This document shows, in pieces, positions 27,252-35,909 of a stretch of DNA of 64,000 nt (position 1 is the stretch's first letter; the number at the start of each line of letters is the position of its first letter). The notes beneath the pieces were generated by a model. It worked only from the letters and a program-made list of their open reading frames with translations, ran no database searches and had not been told where the DNA came from. The DNA is from Pseudomonadota bacterium (GTDB taxonomy: Bacteria; Chloroflexota; UBA6077; JAJPGT01), in NCBI GenBank assembly GCA_021325655.1, contig JAJPGT010000096.1, positions 1-64,000 of the forward strand, read 5' to 3'. The position numbers and the translations under genes are program-made.

Positions 27252-29073
27252 GCGCCGGCTCCACCGGGCTGGGTGAGGCCTGGAGCGGCAGCCAGACGGA
27301 GAAGGTGGTTCCCTGGCCGTCGCCGGGGCTCTCCGCCCAGATCTGGCCGCCGTGTCGCTCCACGATGCTGCGGCAGATGTACAGCCCCAACCCCATACCT
27401 GGCAGATTCCGCTCCGCCGCGTTGCTGGCTCGCCCGAACGGCTGGAAGATGGTCGTCTCGGCTCCGGGCGGCAGGCCGATCCCCTCGTCAGAGACAGTGA
27501 GCAGCGCTCCCTCGCCCTGCTGACGGAGCGTCACCCGCACCTGGCCCCCAGCGGGGGAGTACTTCAGCGCGTTGTCGAGCAGGTTCGTCAGCACCTGGTC
27601 GAGCCGCTCGGGATCCATCTGCACCGGACACGCGGCGGGGACGCTCAGCACGAGCTGGTGACGCTCGGATGGGTGGTCGCCATACCGGTCAGCCACCTCG
27701 CGCACCAGAGCCGCCAGATCGACCGGGCGCGGTCGCAGGACGAGCTGCCCGGTCCGCAGGCGCGAGATGTCCAGGAGGTCGCGCGTTAGCTCGGCCAGTC
27801 GGTCAGCCGCCCCGTTGATCCAGCCGAGCGTGCGGGTGAGCCGCTCTGGGTCGAGCATCCCACGCTCCAGGCTGCGCTGCAGGAGTTGCGCGTACCCCTT
27901 CAGGCCGGTGACCGGGGTGAGCAGCTCGTGGGAGGCGATGGAGAGAAACTCGTCGCGGGCGCGGATCGCCTCCTGGGCATCCTGGTAGAGGTGCGCCTCG
28001 CGTACTGCTGCGCCGGCGAGCGCGGCCAGCGAGCCCAGCCGCCGCTCGTCCTCCTCGGTGAAGTGATCCGCTTCCTCGCTGAGCACCGCCAGCACTCCGA
28101 AGACGCCCGAGCGATCCGCAAGCGGGACACCCAGCCAGGAGCGGAACCCAGCCCGGTGGGCGCGCTCGGGGAGCCAGGTGCGGGGGTCCGTCTGCTGGTC
28201 CGCCACGCGCAGCGGCCGGTTCTCGCGCATCACCGTTCCGACCAGGCCCACGCCACGCGGCTGGCGGACGCCCTGCCAGTGCTGGAGCTGGCCCCGGGTC
28301 GCCACGATCTCCACCTCGTTGCTGGCGGGAACCGCCAGCACCACCCAGGTCTGCTTGGCCCCGGTAAGCTCGATCGCCGCGTCGAGCACCCGCTCCAGCC
28401 GGGCGCCCAGGTCGAGCTCGCCGCCGATGGCCAGCGCCGCCCGGTAGAGCGTGCGCGCCTCGCGCTCGGACGCCTCCGCCTGGGCGCGCGCCCGACGCTC
28501 GGCCTCGAACAGGCGCGCCGCCGCGAGCGCGGGCGCCACCTGTGCCGCGAGTAGGGATAGCGCCTGTGCCTGCTCTGGCGAGCACGCGCCGCGCTGGTCG
28601 AAGAACACGGCCAGCACTCCGATGGCTCGTTCGGCGACAAGCAGCGGCATCGCGGCAGCGGCCTGCACTCCACAGGCGATCGCCCAGGGCAGCGCGTACG
28701 CCCACTGGGCGTAGTCACGCACGAGCACCGGCCGGCGGAGGGAGAACGCCTGGCCGGTGACGCCCTGGCCGCTGGGAATCGGCGGGGTCGAGAGGGAGAC
28801 CGCGGCGGTCGCCGCCAGCGGCCGCAGCACGCCGTGCTCCTCATCCCACAGGTGCAGCACCGCCTTATCAGCGTCGAGCAGGTCCCGAGCCCGCTCCACC
28901 ACCAACCGCGCCAGCTCCGTGGGGTCACGGACCCCGCTCACCAGGACCGCCACTTCGTGCAGCGCCTGGAACACCCGCGTCTGGCTGGGCCGGGGACGCC
29001 CCGGCCCTCGTGCCCGCCGCTGGTCTGGCATCTCCGGGCCCTTCCGCTCGCCGCGCTCAACCACCCGGGCCAT
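27244..29073 (-). CDS. GAF-domain sensor histidine kinase
   Basis: About 609 residues from ATG 29073 (AGGGTG upstream); ATG 29031 is also possible. Two GAF domains (about 30-190 and 215-370) precede the kinase core: H-box FLSIASHELLTPVTGLKGYA, N-box LTNLLDNALKYSPAGG, G1 VSDEGIGLPPG and G2 GMGLGLYICRSIVERHGG. There are no transmembrane segments, so it is a cytoplasmic sensor of a small ligand or redox signal. It phosphorylates the overlapping single-domain regulator. A 13-bp palindrome (CCCATA-G-TATGGG, 29117-29129) lies about 45 bp upstream and could be an operator. Confidence 0.94.
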   Translation of the reverse strand: MARVVERGERKGPEMPDQRRARGPGRPRPSQTRVFQALHEVAVLVSGVRDPTELARLVVERARDLLDADKAVLHLWDEEHGVLRPLAATAAVSLSTPPIPSGQGVTGQAFSLRRPVLVRDYAQWAYALPWAIACGVQAAAAMPLLVAERAIGVLAVFFDQRGACSPEQAQALSLLAAQVAPALAAARLFEAERRARAQAEASEREARTLYRAALAIGGELDLGARLERVLDAAIELTGAKQTWVVLAVPASNEVEIVATRGQLQHWQGVRQPRGVGLVGTVMRENRPLRVADQQTDPRTWLPERAHRAGFRSWLGVPLADRSGVFGVLAVLSEEADHFTEEDERRLGSLAALAGAAVREAHLYQDAQEAIRARDEFLSIASHELLTPVTGLKGYAQLLQRSLERGMLDPERLTRTLGWINGAADRLAELTRDLLDISRLRTGQLVLRPRPVDLAALVREVADRYGDHPSERHQLVLSVPAACPVQMDPERLDQVLTNLLDNALKYSPAGGQVRVTLRQQGEGALLTVSDEGIGLPPGAETTIFQPFGRASNAAERNLPGMGLGLYICRSIVERHGGQIWAESPGDGQGTTFSVWLPLQASPSPVEPARD

Positions 29074-29208
29074 GTTCACCCTGGATCGCCTCGTCGGGCC
29101 ATTCGTTCGTGCTTCCCCCATAGTATGGGACGGCTGGTGAATTGAGCCTATCCGGGCGGAGCGTGTCGACCGGTCAGTGCCCGCCACATCGGCGGGCAGA
29201 GACAGGCG

Positions 29209-29799
29209 CTAGTCAAGCAGGTCGAGCGCCAGCGGGCCAGGCCCCTTGGCGTTGATCGGAATGATGTCCTGCGGGCAGGCAGACAGCACCACGTAGCAGT
29301 CCATCTCAGCCCGGAGCTGCACGTAGTCGCCGGGCTGCGTCAGGGCGGGCTGGAAGCCCAGGGCGCCGTCCGGCGCAATCGGGATGCGCATGAACAGGTT
29401 GATCGGCTGGGGCACCTCGACGCGCGGGTGCCCCAGTGCCGCCATCGCCTGCTGCAGGTTCTCCTGACAGGAGGCGTGCCAGCCGGCGACACCAAGCCCC
29501 TGGTAGCGGGTGGGATCACAGGCGGCCAGCAGCATGTCGTGAATGCCGGGCGAGGTGTCTGCCTCGAACAGGAGGATGGGCCGGCGGCGGTTGGTGACGA
29601 ACGCCTCGCCCAGCCGCGGAAACAGCCGGCCCACCGCCACCCGCGTATGCTCGGCGCTGGCATATTCGGCCACGTCGGCGGCGGAGAAGGCGAACAGGTC
29701 GCCTACCTGCCCGCCCTCGAGATCGACCACGCGGAAGCGTCCTCCGGCCGGCACCCGGACGGCGCGTCCCTCGCGGGCGGGGACGACGATGCGCGGCAT
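29209..29799 (-). CDS. DUF1989 / urea carboxylase-associated family protein
   Basis: A 196-residue protein starting at ATG 29799, with GGAGG about nine bases upstream. Family features include VPAREGRAVRVPAGGRFRVV, GGQVGDLFAF, ILLFEADTSPGIHDMLLAAC, PQPINLFMRIPI and CYVVLSACPQDIIPIN. Members are often encoded next to urea carboxylase or aminomethyltransferase genes, but no such genes are here. The biochemical role is not settled. It is divergent from the Ldh2 gene, with 178 bp between the starts. Confidence 0.9.
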   Translation of the reverse strand: MPRIVVPAREGRAVRVPAGGRFRVVDLEGGQVGDLFAFSAADVAEYASAEHTRVAVGRLFPRLGEAFVTNRRRPILLFEADTSPGIHDMLLAACDPTRYQGLGVAGWHASCQENLQQAMAALGHPRVEVPQPINLFMRIPIAPDGALGFQPALTQPGDYVQLRAEMDCYVVLSACPQDIIPINAKGPGPLALDLLD

Positions 29800-29977
29800 A
29801 ACGGCTTCCTCCCCGTGCTGCCCAGCTCTTCTCTCATCATACCCGGCGGGCGTCTGCACGATATGAGCTTCCCAGCTTTCACGATTCGGTGCGCGGGCTC
29901 CACACCCCTGGGCCGGCGAGCTCGCTGGTCTCTGGGGGCCGCGGACCGCTATGGTGCAGCCAGCAGGGAGAGGACGC

Positions 29978-31045
29978 ATGGCAGAACAGGACGGCTATCG
30001 TTTCGACGCGACGCAGCTACTCGCCTGGACGACCGCGGTGTTCGAACGGCTGGGCTGCTCAGCCCACGATGCCGATCTCGTCGCCGACACGCTCGTCGAA
30101 GCCGATCTGCGTGGCGTCTATTCCCACGGGGTTGCGCGCGTGCCGATCTACGCGCTGCGGCTGGAGCGGGGCGGGTGCAACCCCCGTCCCTCGCTGACCA
30201 TCGAGCGGGAGACCGCCGCGACCGCGCTGGTGGATGGCGATTTCGGGCTGGGCCAGGTGGTGAGTCAGTTCGCGATGCAGGTGGCCCTGGACAAGGCGGC
30301 CACGGCCGGGACGAGCTACGTCGCGGTCAAGCGCAGCAACCATCACGGCGCCGCGGCCTACTGGGCGATGCAGGCGCTGCCGCGTGACATGATCGGGATC
30401 GCCTCCACCGTGAGCGCAAGCAACATCATGGCGCCCTGGGGGAGCCGCACCCCGCTGCTGGGCAACAACCCGATCGCCTATGCCATCCCGGCCGGCGAGG
30501 AGCAACCGATCGTGCTGGACATGGCAACCTCGGTGGTGGCGCGCGGCAAGATCATGGTCGCCGCGACCGAGGGCCGGCCGATCCCCGCAGGCTGGGCGAT
30601 CGACCGGGAGGGGCGGCCGACGACGGACCCGCGCGCGGCGCTGGAAGGCCTGGTACTTCCGATTGCCGGCCCCAAGGGCTCGGGGCTGTCGCTGGTGTAT
30701 GGCATCCTCGGCGGCCTGCTGCCCGGGGCGGACTTCGGCCGGCAGGTGGGGAGCATGTTCGGCCAACCGGACCAACCACAGAGCGTGGGGCACTTCTTCC
30801 AGGCGATCGACATCGCCGCCTTTCGCCCGGTCGCCGAGTTCAAAGCGGAGCTGGACCAGGCGATCCGCGATTTCAAGGCCGCGGAGCGGGTGCCGGGCGT
30901 GGAGGAGATCCTGCTCCCGGGCGAGCCCGAGGCGCGCCACCGCGCGCGAGCGCTGCACGAGGGGATTCTGCTTGGCGCAGGCGTGGTCGCCGAGCTCGAC
31001 GAGGTCGGGAGGCGGGTCGGGGTGGGGTCGCTCAGCCGGAGCTGA
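29978..31045 (+). CDS. Malate/L-lactate dehydrogenase family (Ldh2) oxidoreductase
   Basis: This 355-residue NAD(P)-dependent 2-hydroxyacid dehydrogenase is of the Ldh2/YlbC type, unrelated to classical lactate dehydrogenase. It has LRGVYSHGVARVPIYALRL, the catalytic histidine region VAVKRSNHHGAAAYWAMQA, PWGSRTPLLGNNPIAYAIP, MATSVVARGKI, GWAIDREGRPTTDP and LPIAGPKGSGLSLVYGILG. Family members reduce or oxidise malate, lactate, ureidoglycolate or 2,3-diketogulonate; the substrate here cannot be assigned. GGGAGAGG precedes the ATG. It is transcribed away from the DUF1989 gene. Confidence 0.93.
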   Translation: MAEQDGYRFDATQLLAWTTAVFERLGCSAHDADLVADTLVEADLRGVYSHGVARVPIYALRLERGGCNPRPSLTIERETAATALVDGDFGLGQVVSQFAMQVALDKAATAGTSYVAVKRSNHHGAAAYWAMQALPRDMIGIASTVSASNIMAPWGSRTPLLGNNPIAYAIPAGEEQPIVLDMATSVVARGKIMVAATEGRPIPAGWAIDREGRPTTDPRAALEGLVLPIAGPKGSGLSLVYGILGGLLPGADFGRQVGSMFGQPDQPQSVGHFFQAIDIAAFRPVAEFKAELDQAIRDFKAAERVPGVEEILLPGEPEARHRARALHEGILLGAGVVAELDEVGRRVGVGSLSRS

Positions 31046-31160
31046 GCGGGCTGCCGCGGCACGACGTGTGCGCCAGCCGGGGTCGATTCGCCCAGGTCCC
31101 GCCTCGGGTCCTGCTGTGCCCATGGACTGGGGCGGGCGATGAGCTGGCTGGGAGAGCGCC

Positions 31161-32051
31161 GTGATCGAGCGCCCGGGGACGCCGCGCGAGCTGATCGTCG
31201 CCCTTGGCCTCGCCTCAGCGCTGGTCGTCGCGCTGGTTGGCTACGCAGTCTTCGCGGTGCTCTCCCATTCCCCGTCCCCCTCGGCGATCCTGGCCTCTCA
31301 GCCAACCTCGACCGCCACTCCTACCCCTTCGCCCACTCCGACCCGCACCCCGACGCCGACCTGGACCGCCTCGCCAACCGCCACCGTGACCGACACCCCG
31401 ACGCCCACCGACACCCCGGCTCCACCGACAGACACGCCGACCCCCGTGCCCACCGGCACGCCCACTCCGGTGCCGCCTACCGCCACTCCGACTCCGGCGC
31501 CGGCGGCCCACGCGCCGATCCCACGTCCCACCACCCCGGCGGCGGTGCCAACCCCGACACCCACCGCGACCACGCCAGCGCCCGCCCGGGCCCCGTCGCC
31601 GCCGGCGCCCGCCCCGGTGCCCACCAGGACGAACGGGCAGGTTGTGCAGGTGCTGGACGGCCAGACGATCCGGGTCGATCTCGGCGGCGGCTCGGTCGTA
31701 ACGGTGCGCTACCTGGGGATCGACACCCCGGCGGCGCGCCTGCAGGGCGGCGGGGCGGAGTGTTATGGCGCCGAATCGCTCGCCCGCAACAACGCCCTGG
31801 TCGGCAACAAGATGGTGCGCCTGGTCAAGGACGTGTCCGATGTCAACGCGCAGGGCCAGCTTCTCCGCTATGTCTATGTGGGCGACCTGCTCGTCAACGC
31901 CGAGCTGGTGCGGGAGGGGGACGCCGCGGCCGCGCCAGCACCTCCTGACCTGGCGTTCGCGGAGCTGCTGCTGGACCTGCAGCGGCAGGCCCAGGCGCAG
32001 AAGCTCGGCCTCTGGGGCGCCTGCGGCGGGCCACACCAGCCGGCGCGGTAG
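31161..32051 (+). CDS. Membrane-anchored nuclease-fold protein with degenerate active site
   Basis: The 296-residue product has an N-terminal membrane helix (about 11-34, [20 protein letters not shown]), then a linker of about 115 residues made almost entirely of Pro, Thr and Ala. A staphylococcal-nuclease (TNase) fold occupies about 157-285: [64 protein letters not shown]. Aligned by motif to the S. aureus enzyme, Arg35 and Asp40 remain (R183, D188). Asp21 is Q168, Glu43 is A191 and Arg87 is Q233. Loss of the general base and second arginine makes nuclease activity unlikely. It may bind nucleic acid or cell-wall material outside the cell. Two cysteines flank the domain (C201, and one near the C-terminus). 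Confidence 0.85.
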   Translation: MIERPGTPRELIVALGLASALVVALVGYAVFAVLSHSPSPSAILASQPTSTATPTPSPTPTRTPTPTWTASPTATVTDTPTPTDTPAPPTDTPTPVPTGTPTPVPPTATPTPAPAAHAPIPRPTTPAAVPTPTPTATTPAPARAPSPPAPAPVPTRTNGQVVQVLDGQTIRVDLGGGSVVTVRYLGIDTPAARLQGGGAECYGAESLARNNALVGNKMVRLVKDVSDVNAQGQLLRYVYVGDLLVNAELVREGDAAAAPAPPDLAFAELLLDLQRQAQAQKLGLWGACGGPHQPAR

Positions 32052-32111
32052 CCCGGGCGATACGTGGCTGCCAGGCTGGCTCTTGGTGGCGACGGACCGC
32101 GATACTACAAG

Positions 32112-32132
32112 GCGGCCGGTCGGACCGGCCGC
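32112..32132 (+). promoter_or_regulatory. Perfect 9-bp hairpin just upstream of a ribosome-binding site
   Basis: GCGGCCGGT and ACCGGCCGC flank a 3-base loop. The hairpin ends only a few bases before AAGGAG of the DUF4177 gene and lies about 60 bp after the previous stop. It could end upstream transcription, protect the 5' end, or modulate translation. No T run follows. Confidence 0.4.
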
Positions 32133-32149
32133 GCATAAGGAGATCGTAC

Positions 32150-32398
32150 ATGCAGCAATGGGAGTACCTGGAGGTGTACCTGTTCCAGGGAGAGCCCGGC
32201 CAGGGCTCGTGGATGGATAGCACCGGACGCCAGGGCAGCATGGTGGTGGTCGACGTGCCGGGCGCCAAGTACCGCTGGAACACCTCCGCCGCGGCGCTCA
32301 ACGATCTGGGGGCACAGGGCTGGGAGCTGGTGGCGGCGATGCCCGCCGGAGCCGGACATCGGCTGATCTTCAAGCGGCCAGCCTCGACCACTCCATGA
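32150..32398 (+). CDS. DUF4177-like small protein
   Basis: An 82-residue protein starting MQQWEYLEVYLF and containing LNDLGAQGWELVAAMP and HRLIFKRP, the hallmark pattern of DUF4177 (a WEY start, and LN-LG--GWELV in the middle). The role of the family is unknown. AAGGAG precedes the ATG at normal spacing. No cysteines or membrane segments. Confidence 0.8.
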   Translation: MQQWEYLEVYLFQGEPGQGSWMDSTGRQGSMVVVDVPGAKYRWNTSAAALNDLGAQGWELVAAMPAGAGHRLIFKRPASTTP

Positions 32399-32537
32399 TC
32401 GTCGCATCTGTGCAGGCTTGGACTCCACGAGTGCGGGAGCAGCGCCGGCGGCACGCGCTGCTCGCCATCTCGCGGAACGTGCCGCCCGGCGTCCCCGGGC
32501 GGCGAAGGAGCCGTTGCTCGGGTACAGGGACAGGGCT

Positions 32538-32945
32538 GTGAGCGACACTGAAGCGCTGATCCACCGTGCTCTGGCCTCACCCGTCTGGGCGGTGGTCGGC
32601 GCCAGCCGCGACCCCTCCCGCTGGGGCCATCGGGTCTTCGCGGAGCTGCTGCGCGGCGGCTATACCGTCTACCCGGTGAACCCGAACGCCGAGTGGGTGC
32701 TGGGGCGGCCGGCCTATCCGAGCATCATGGCGCTACCGGAGACCCCGGACGTGGTCGAGTTCGTCACCCCGCCCGAAACGACCGAGCGGGTGCTGCGCGA
32801 GTGCGCTGCGCGAGGAGTCAAGCTCGTCTGGCTCCAGCCAGGGGCCGGCTCGCCCGCCGCGGTGCGCTACTGCCGAGAGCAGGGGATCGACGTGATCAGC
32901 GGCGCCTGTCTGCTGGCCGAGCGTCGCCTCCGACGGGCCGGCTGA
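32538..32945 (+). CDS. CoA-binding domain protein
   Basis: This 135-residue single-domain protein has a Rossmann-like CoA-binding fold: VWAVVGASRDPSRWGHRVFA, YTVYPVNPNAEWVLGRPAYP, DVVEFVTPPETTERVLRECA, VKLVWLQPGAGSPAAVRYC and GIDVISGACLLAE. It matches stand-alone CoA-binding proteins of the YccU type, whose role is poorly defined. The start is GTG 32538 after AGGGACAGGG. Its stop overlaps the start of the phosphorylase gene (TGATG), so both are translationally coupled. Confidence 0.92.
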   Translation: MSDTEALIHRALASPVWAVVGASRDPSRWGHRVFAELLRGGYTVYPVNPNAEWVLGRPAYPSIMALPETPDVVEFVTPPETTERVLRECAARGVKLVWLQPGAGSPAAVRYCREQGIDVISGACLLAERRLRRAG

Positions 32946-33796
32946 TGTCCCTCTCTGATTCCCCGCCAGGGCAGCGCTATCGCCGCGCCGACGTCGAGCG
33001 GCTGGCGGAGCGGGTCCGGGCGCATGGCGCGCCTGTGCCTGAGGTGGCGCTGGTCACTGGCACCGGCTTCGCCCGGTTCGCCGACGAGATCGAGGACGCG
33101 GTGCGCATCCCCTACCGCGACCTTCCACCCCTGCCCGAGCCTGGCATTCCCGGGCACGTTGGGGAGCTGGTGATCGGGCGGGCGGCGGGGCGCGTCGTCG
33201 CCTGTCTGCGCGGCAAGCCCGCCTTGCTGGACGGCCACCCCGCACAACTCGTGGCGCTGCCGGTGCGGCTGTGCTGGCTGCTGGGCTGCCGCTCGCTGCT
33301 GTACACGAACACCGTTGGGGCGATCGACCCATCCTTCCGGCCCGGCGAATTCGTCGCGATCACCAACCACATCAACTTCTACGGCGCCAACCCGCTCGTC
33401 GGCGAGCCCGAGGACGAGTGGGGCACGCGCTTCTTCGACATGACCTATCCCTACGACCCCGGCCTCACCGCCACCCTGAAACGGGTGGCGGCTGCGCAGG
33501 GCGTGCCGCTGCACGAAGGAGTGTACTGGGGGACGCTAGGGCCATCGTTCGAGACCGCGGCGGAGATTCAGATGGCAGGGCGGCTGGGTGCGGCGGTGGT
33601 CGGGATGAGCACTGTAATGGAGGTGATCGCCGCCCGCCAGCTCGGGCTGCCGGTCGTCTGCTTCGGCTTCATCTCGAACATGGCGGCCGGGGTCACCGCG
33701 GAGCCGGTGGACAACGCCGACGTGCTCCGCCAGGCGAGTCTGGCTCAGGAGAGCTACCGCCGGCTTGTGCTCGGTCTGCTCCCGCACCTGCCCTGA
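32945..33796 (+). CDS. Purine-nucleoside phosphorylase family protein
   Basis: A 283-residue trimeric-type PNP homologue. Clear hallmarks are PEVALVTGTGF, VAITNHINFYGANPLVG, EGVYWGTLGPSFETAAEIQM, VVGMSTVMEVIAARQLGL and FISNMAAG (the base-binding Asn region). The phosphate-contacting loop that usually reads GR-H-YEGH is GKPALLDGHP here (K91, A93), so one phosphate ligand may be missing. The family cleaves inosine and guanosine or related nucleosides with phosphate. It overlaps the CoA-binding gene and converges with the monophosphatase gene, 7 bp apart. Confidence 0.88.
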   Translation: MSLSDSPPGQRYRRADVERLAERVRAHGAPVPEVALVTGTGFARFADEIEDAVRIPYRDLPPLPEPGIPGHVGELVIGRAAGRVVACLRGKPALLDGHPAQLVALPVRLCWLLGCRSLLYTNTVGAIDPSFRPGEFVAITNHINFYGANPLVGEPEDEWGTRFFDMTYPYDPGLTATLKRVAAAQGVPLHEGVYWGTLGPSFETAAEIQMAGRLGAAVVGMSTVMEVIAARQLGLPVVCFGFISNMAAGVTAEPVDNADVLRQASLAQESYRRLVLGLLPHLP

Positions 33797-33803
33797 CGCG
33801 CCG

Positions 33804-34661
33804 CTAGTCTCCCCCGAGGGCCAGCGGTCCTAGCACCGCCACCAGGTCCGAGTGAATGAGCCCGTTGGAGGCGAGCACCTGGCCGCAGTCGACCGAGAAC
33901 GGCCCGCCGTCCAGCCGGGTTACCATCCCGCCCGCCTCAGCCACCAGCAGCGCTCCGGCGGCGAGGTCCCAGGGGTAGACCACCCACTCCCAGTAGCTGT
34001 CTACCCGGCCGCAGGCGACGTAGCACAGGTCGAGCGCGGCGCTTCCCGCCCGGCGCACCGCACGCGCCTGGCGGCTCATCAGCTCTACCCCGGCCACCGC
34101 CCGCGGGAAGACTTCGCGGCTATACGGGAAATCGGTCGCCAGCAGCGCCTGGCCGAGCTCCGCGACCGCGGAGACGTGGATCGGGCGACCATTGAGCACG
34201 GCCCCCTGCCCCCGCTCTGCCAGGAACAGCTCATCGCGCAGCGGGTCGTACACCGCGCCCAGCGTCAGCGCTCCGTCCACCTCCAGTCCCAGGGAGACGC
34301 AGAAGAATGGGAAGCCAGCGGCGTAGTTGGTTGTACCGTCCAGCGGATCGACGATCCAGCGGAAGCGGGGGCTGGCTCCGGCGGCTAAGCCGCCCTCCTC
34401 GCCCAGGATGGCGTGGTCGGGGAATGCGCCCAGGATCGTCTCCCGCACCACGCGCTCGCTCTGCACGTCCACGTCCGTGACGATGTTGGCAATCCCCTTG
34501 TGTCTGACCGCGCCGATCGAGTCGATCCGCTCGCGCAGCACGCGCCCGGCGGACCGCGCTGCCTGCTCCAGCACCGCCCTGGCCCGGGCGAGGTCGAGCG
34601 GCGGCCGGCTTGGATCGGCCGGCACGGCAGGGCGATCCGAGGGGAGACGGGCCTCAGGCAC
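33804..34661 (-). CDS. Inositol monophosphatase family protein
   Basis: This 285-residue Mg-dependent phosphatase has the metal motifs ILGEEGG and WIVDPLDGTTNYAAGFPFF, plus KGIANIVTDVDVQSERVV and the late metal aspartate in YPWDLAAGALLVAEAGG. Substrates in the family include myo-inositol phosphate, fructose bisphosphate and histidinol phosphate. The GTG start at 34661 follows the glycosidase-like gene by only 3 bp, so the two are probably co-transcribed. Confidence 0.93.
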   Translation of the reverse strand: MPEARLPSDRPAVPADPSRPPLDLARARAVLEQAARSAGRVLRERIDSIGAVRHKGIANIVTDVDVQSERVVRETILGAFPDHAILGEEGGLAAGASPRFRWIVDPLDGTTNYAAGFPFFCVSLGLEVDGALTLGAVYDPLRDELFLAERGQGAVLNGRPIHVSAVAELGQALLATDFPYSREVFPRAVAGVELMSRQARAVRRAGSAALDLCYVACGRVDSYWEWVVYPWDLAAGALLVAEAGGMVTRLDGGPFSVDCGQVLASNGLIHSDLVAVLGPLALGGD

Positions 34662-34664
34662 CGC

Positions 34665-35639
34665 CTAGCCTGCTCCTTGCGAGGCGGCACCGCGGGCGTG
34701 GAGCTGGGCGGCGAACTGCGCGGTGATCTCGAGGGAGAGCGTTCCGTACGACAGCGAGGGCTCGATCTGGTGCCCCTCGAGCCACTCGTTCCAGCTCGTG
34801 ATCAGCACCGCCCAGTCCGGCTGGGAATCGAGCGCGGCCTGGAAGGTGCTGCGGTAGTAGGCACCATCGGCGCGGGGGACGACGAACCCGCCGGCACGGA
34901 GGCGGGCGTCGTCGTAGCCGGGCATGGCGATGGGGATCCAGAGCTTGCCGGGGAAGGCGTGGGCGTGTTGGCCATAGCGGGCGAGCGTGGCGGCCGGGTT
35001 GCTCGACCAGGCGATCGAATAGGGGTGGATGCCGTCGAAGGTGTCGCCAGTGAGCTGGCCGAACTGGTCGCCCTCGGCGATCCAGACGGCGCGATGGTCG
35101 GGATCGACCTCCGCCCGAATGCTCGCCCAGGTGGCGAGGTCCAGCGCCCGTGTGCGCCAGAAGAAGATCACTGGCTTGCCCTGGTAGCGCACCAGGGCCG
35201 GATGATCCAGGTAGTCGTGGGAGAAGCTCCGCAGTTGCGCAACCACCGCGTCGGGCCCAGTCCCGAGGATGTGGTCGGTCTCGAAGTAGATCGTCGCGCT
35301 GAAGCCCTTGTCCTGGGCGATGCCGAGCAGCGTGCTGAAGTTCTTGTCGGTGCGGTCGCCCTGGCCGAACCAGGCAGCGACGAAGCCGTCGATCCTGGCA
35401 CTTTGCGCCTCCTCGACCTGGCGGCGGATCAGCGCCGGGTCATCCGACTCGTAGGGCTGCACCGCTGGCTGGTCGGAGGCGGCGCCGAAGCTATCCGGGT
35501 CGTACCAGGGGTAGTAGAGGGCGAGCACGGGGTGGTCGGCCATCGCCCGAGCAGCAGGCGGCAGCAGCCAGAGCAGCAGGCTGACCACGAGCAACCATCC
35601 AAGCAGCAGGGAGCAGCAACGCGCAAGGGGTGTGATCAT
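34665..35639 (-). CDS. Secreted glycoside-hydrolase-like protein (GH99/GH71-like)
   Basis: A 324-residue protein with a signal peptide (LLLGWLLVVSLLLWLLPPAARA). The mature part begins HPVLALYYPWYDPDSFG and continues with QVEEAQSARIDGFVAAWFGQ, ATIYFETDHIL, VFRW-like VIFFWRTRALD, GIHPYSIAWSS, IPIAMPGYDDAR and ending ITSWNEWLEGHQIEPSLSYG. That order (YYPWY start, WNEW-EG-IEPS end) is the TIM barrel of GH99/GH71-like enzymes and WbsX-type proteins, which act on mannose or glucan chains. Substrate not known. It is divergent from the sugar ABC importer, consistent with releasing oligosaccharides for uptake. Confidence 0.8.
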   Translation of the reverse strand: MITPLARCCSLLLGWLLVVSLLLWLLPPAARAMADHPVLALYYPWYDPDSFGAASDQPAVQPYESDDPALIRRQVEEAQSARIDGFVAAWFGQGDRTDKNFSTLLGIAQDKGFSATIYFETDHILGTGPDAVVAQLRSFSHDYLDHPALVRYQGKPVIFFWRTRALDLATWASIRAEVDPDHRAVWIAEGDQFGQLTGDTFDGIHPYSIAWSSNPAATLARYGQHAHAFPGKLWIPIAMPGYDDARLRAGGFVVPRADGAYYRSTFQAALDSQPDWAVLITSWNEWLEGHQIEPSLSYGTLSLEITAQFAAQLHARGAASQGAG

Positions 35640-35744
35640 GCCGTTACGAATGGGCAGCCCAGTATGCACCAGACGGGGGACGACGACGCAACGCGGAGTA
35701 ACATATCTCAGAACGTCGTACCCACACCGCGCCCGCTTCGAGCA

Positions 35745-35758
35745 TTGGAACCTTCCAA
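35745..35758. promoter_or_regulatory. Perfect 6-2-6 dyad between the glycosidase and sugar importer genes
   Basis: TTGGAA-CC-TTCCAA lies in the 270-bp divergent region, about 150 bp before the sugar-binding protein start and about 105 bp before the glycosidase start. It could be an operator for both directions. No regulator gene is adjacent. Confidence 0.4.
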
Positions 35759-35909
35759 GCAAAAAGAGATGGCGGCGGCGCCAGTGTTGTGGCATGCTCA
35801 CAGCAAATGTGCTTCCACCGAGAGAGGCTGCACGCCACCGGCCCACAGCGCCAGTGGCGTGCGGCCTGTCGGATGGGCGCTTCGTACACAGGAGTGAGGA
35901 GGACAGGCT

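Noticed and set aside
31310..31630. Repetitive stretch of the nuclease-fold gene, considered as a CRISPR or minisatellite
   Set aside because: The repetition is of Pro/Thr codons in a continuous reading frame, with no uniform repeats or spacers.
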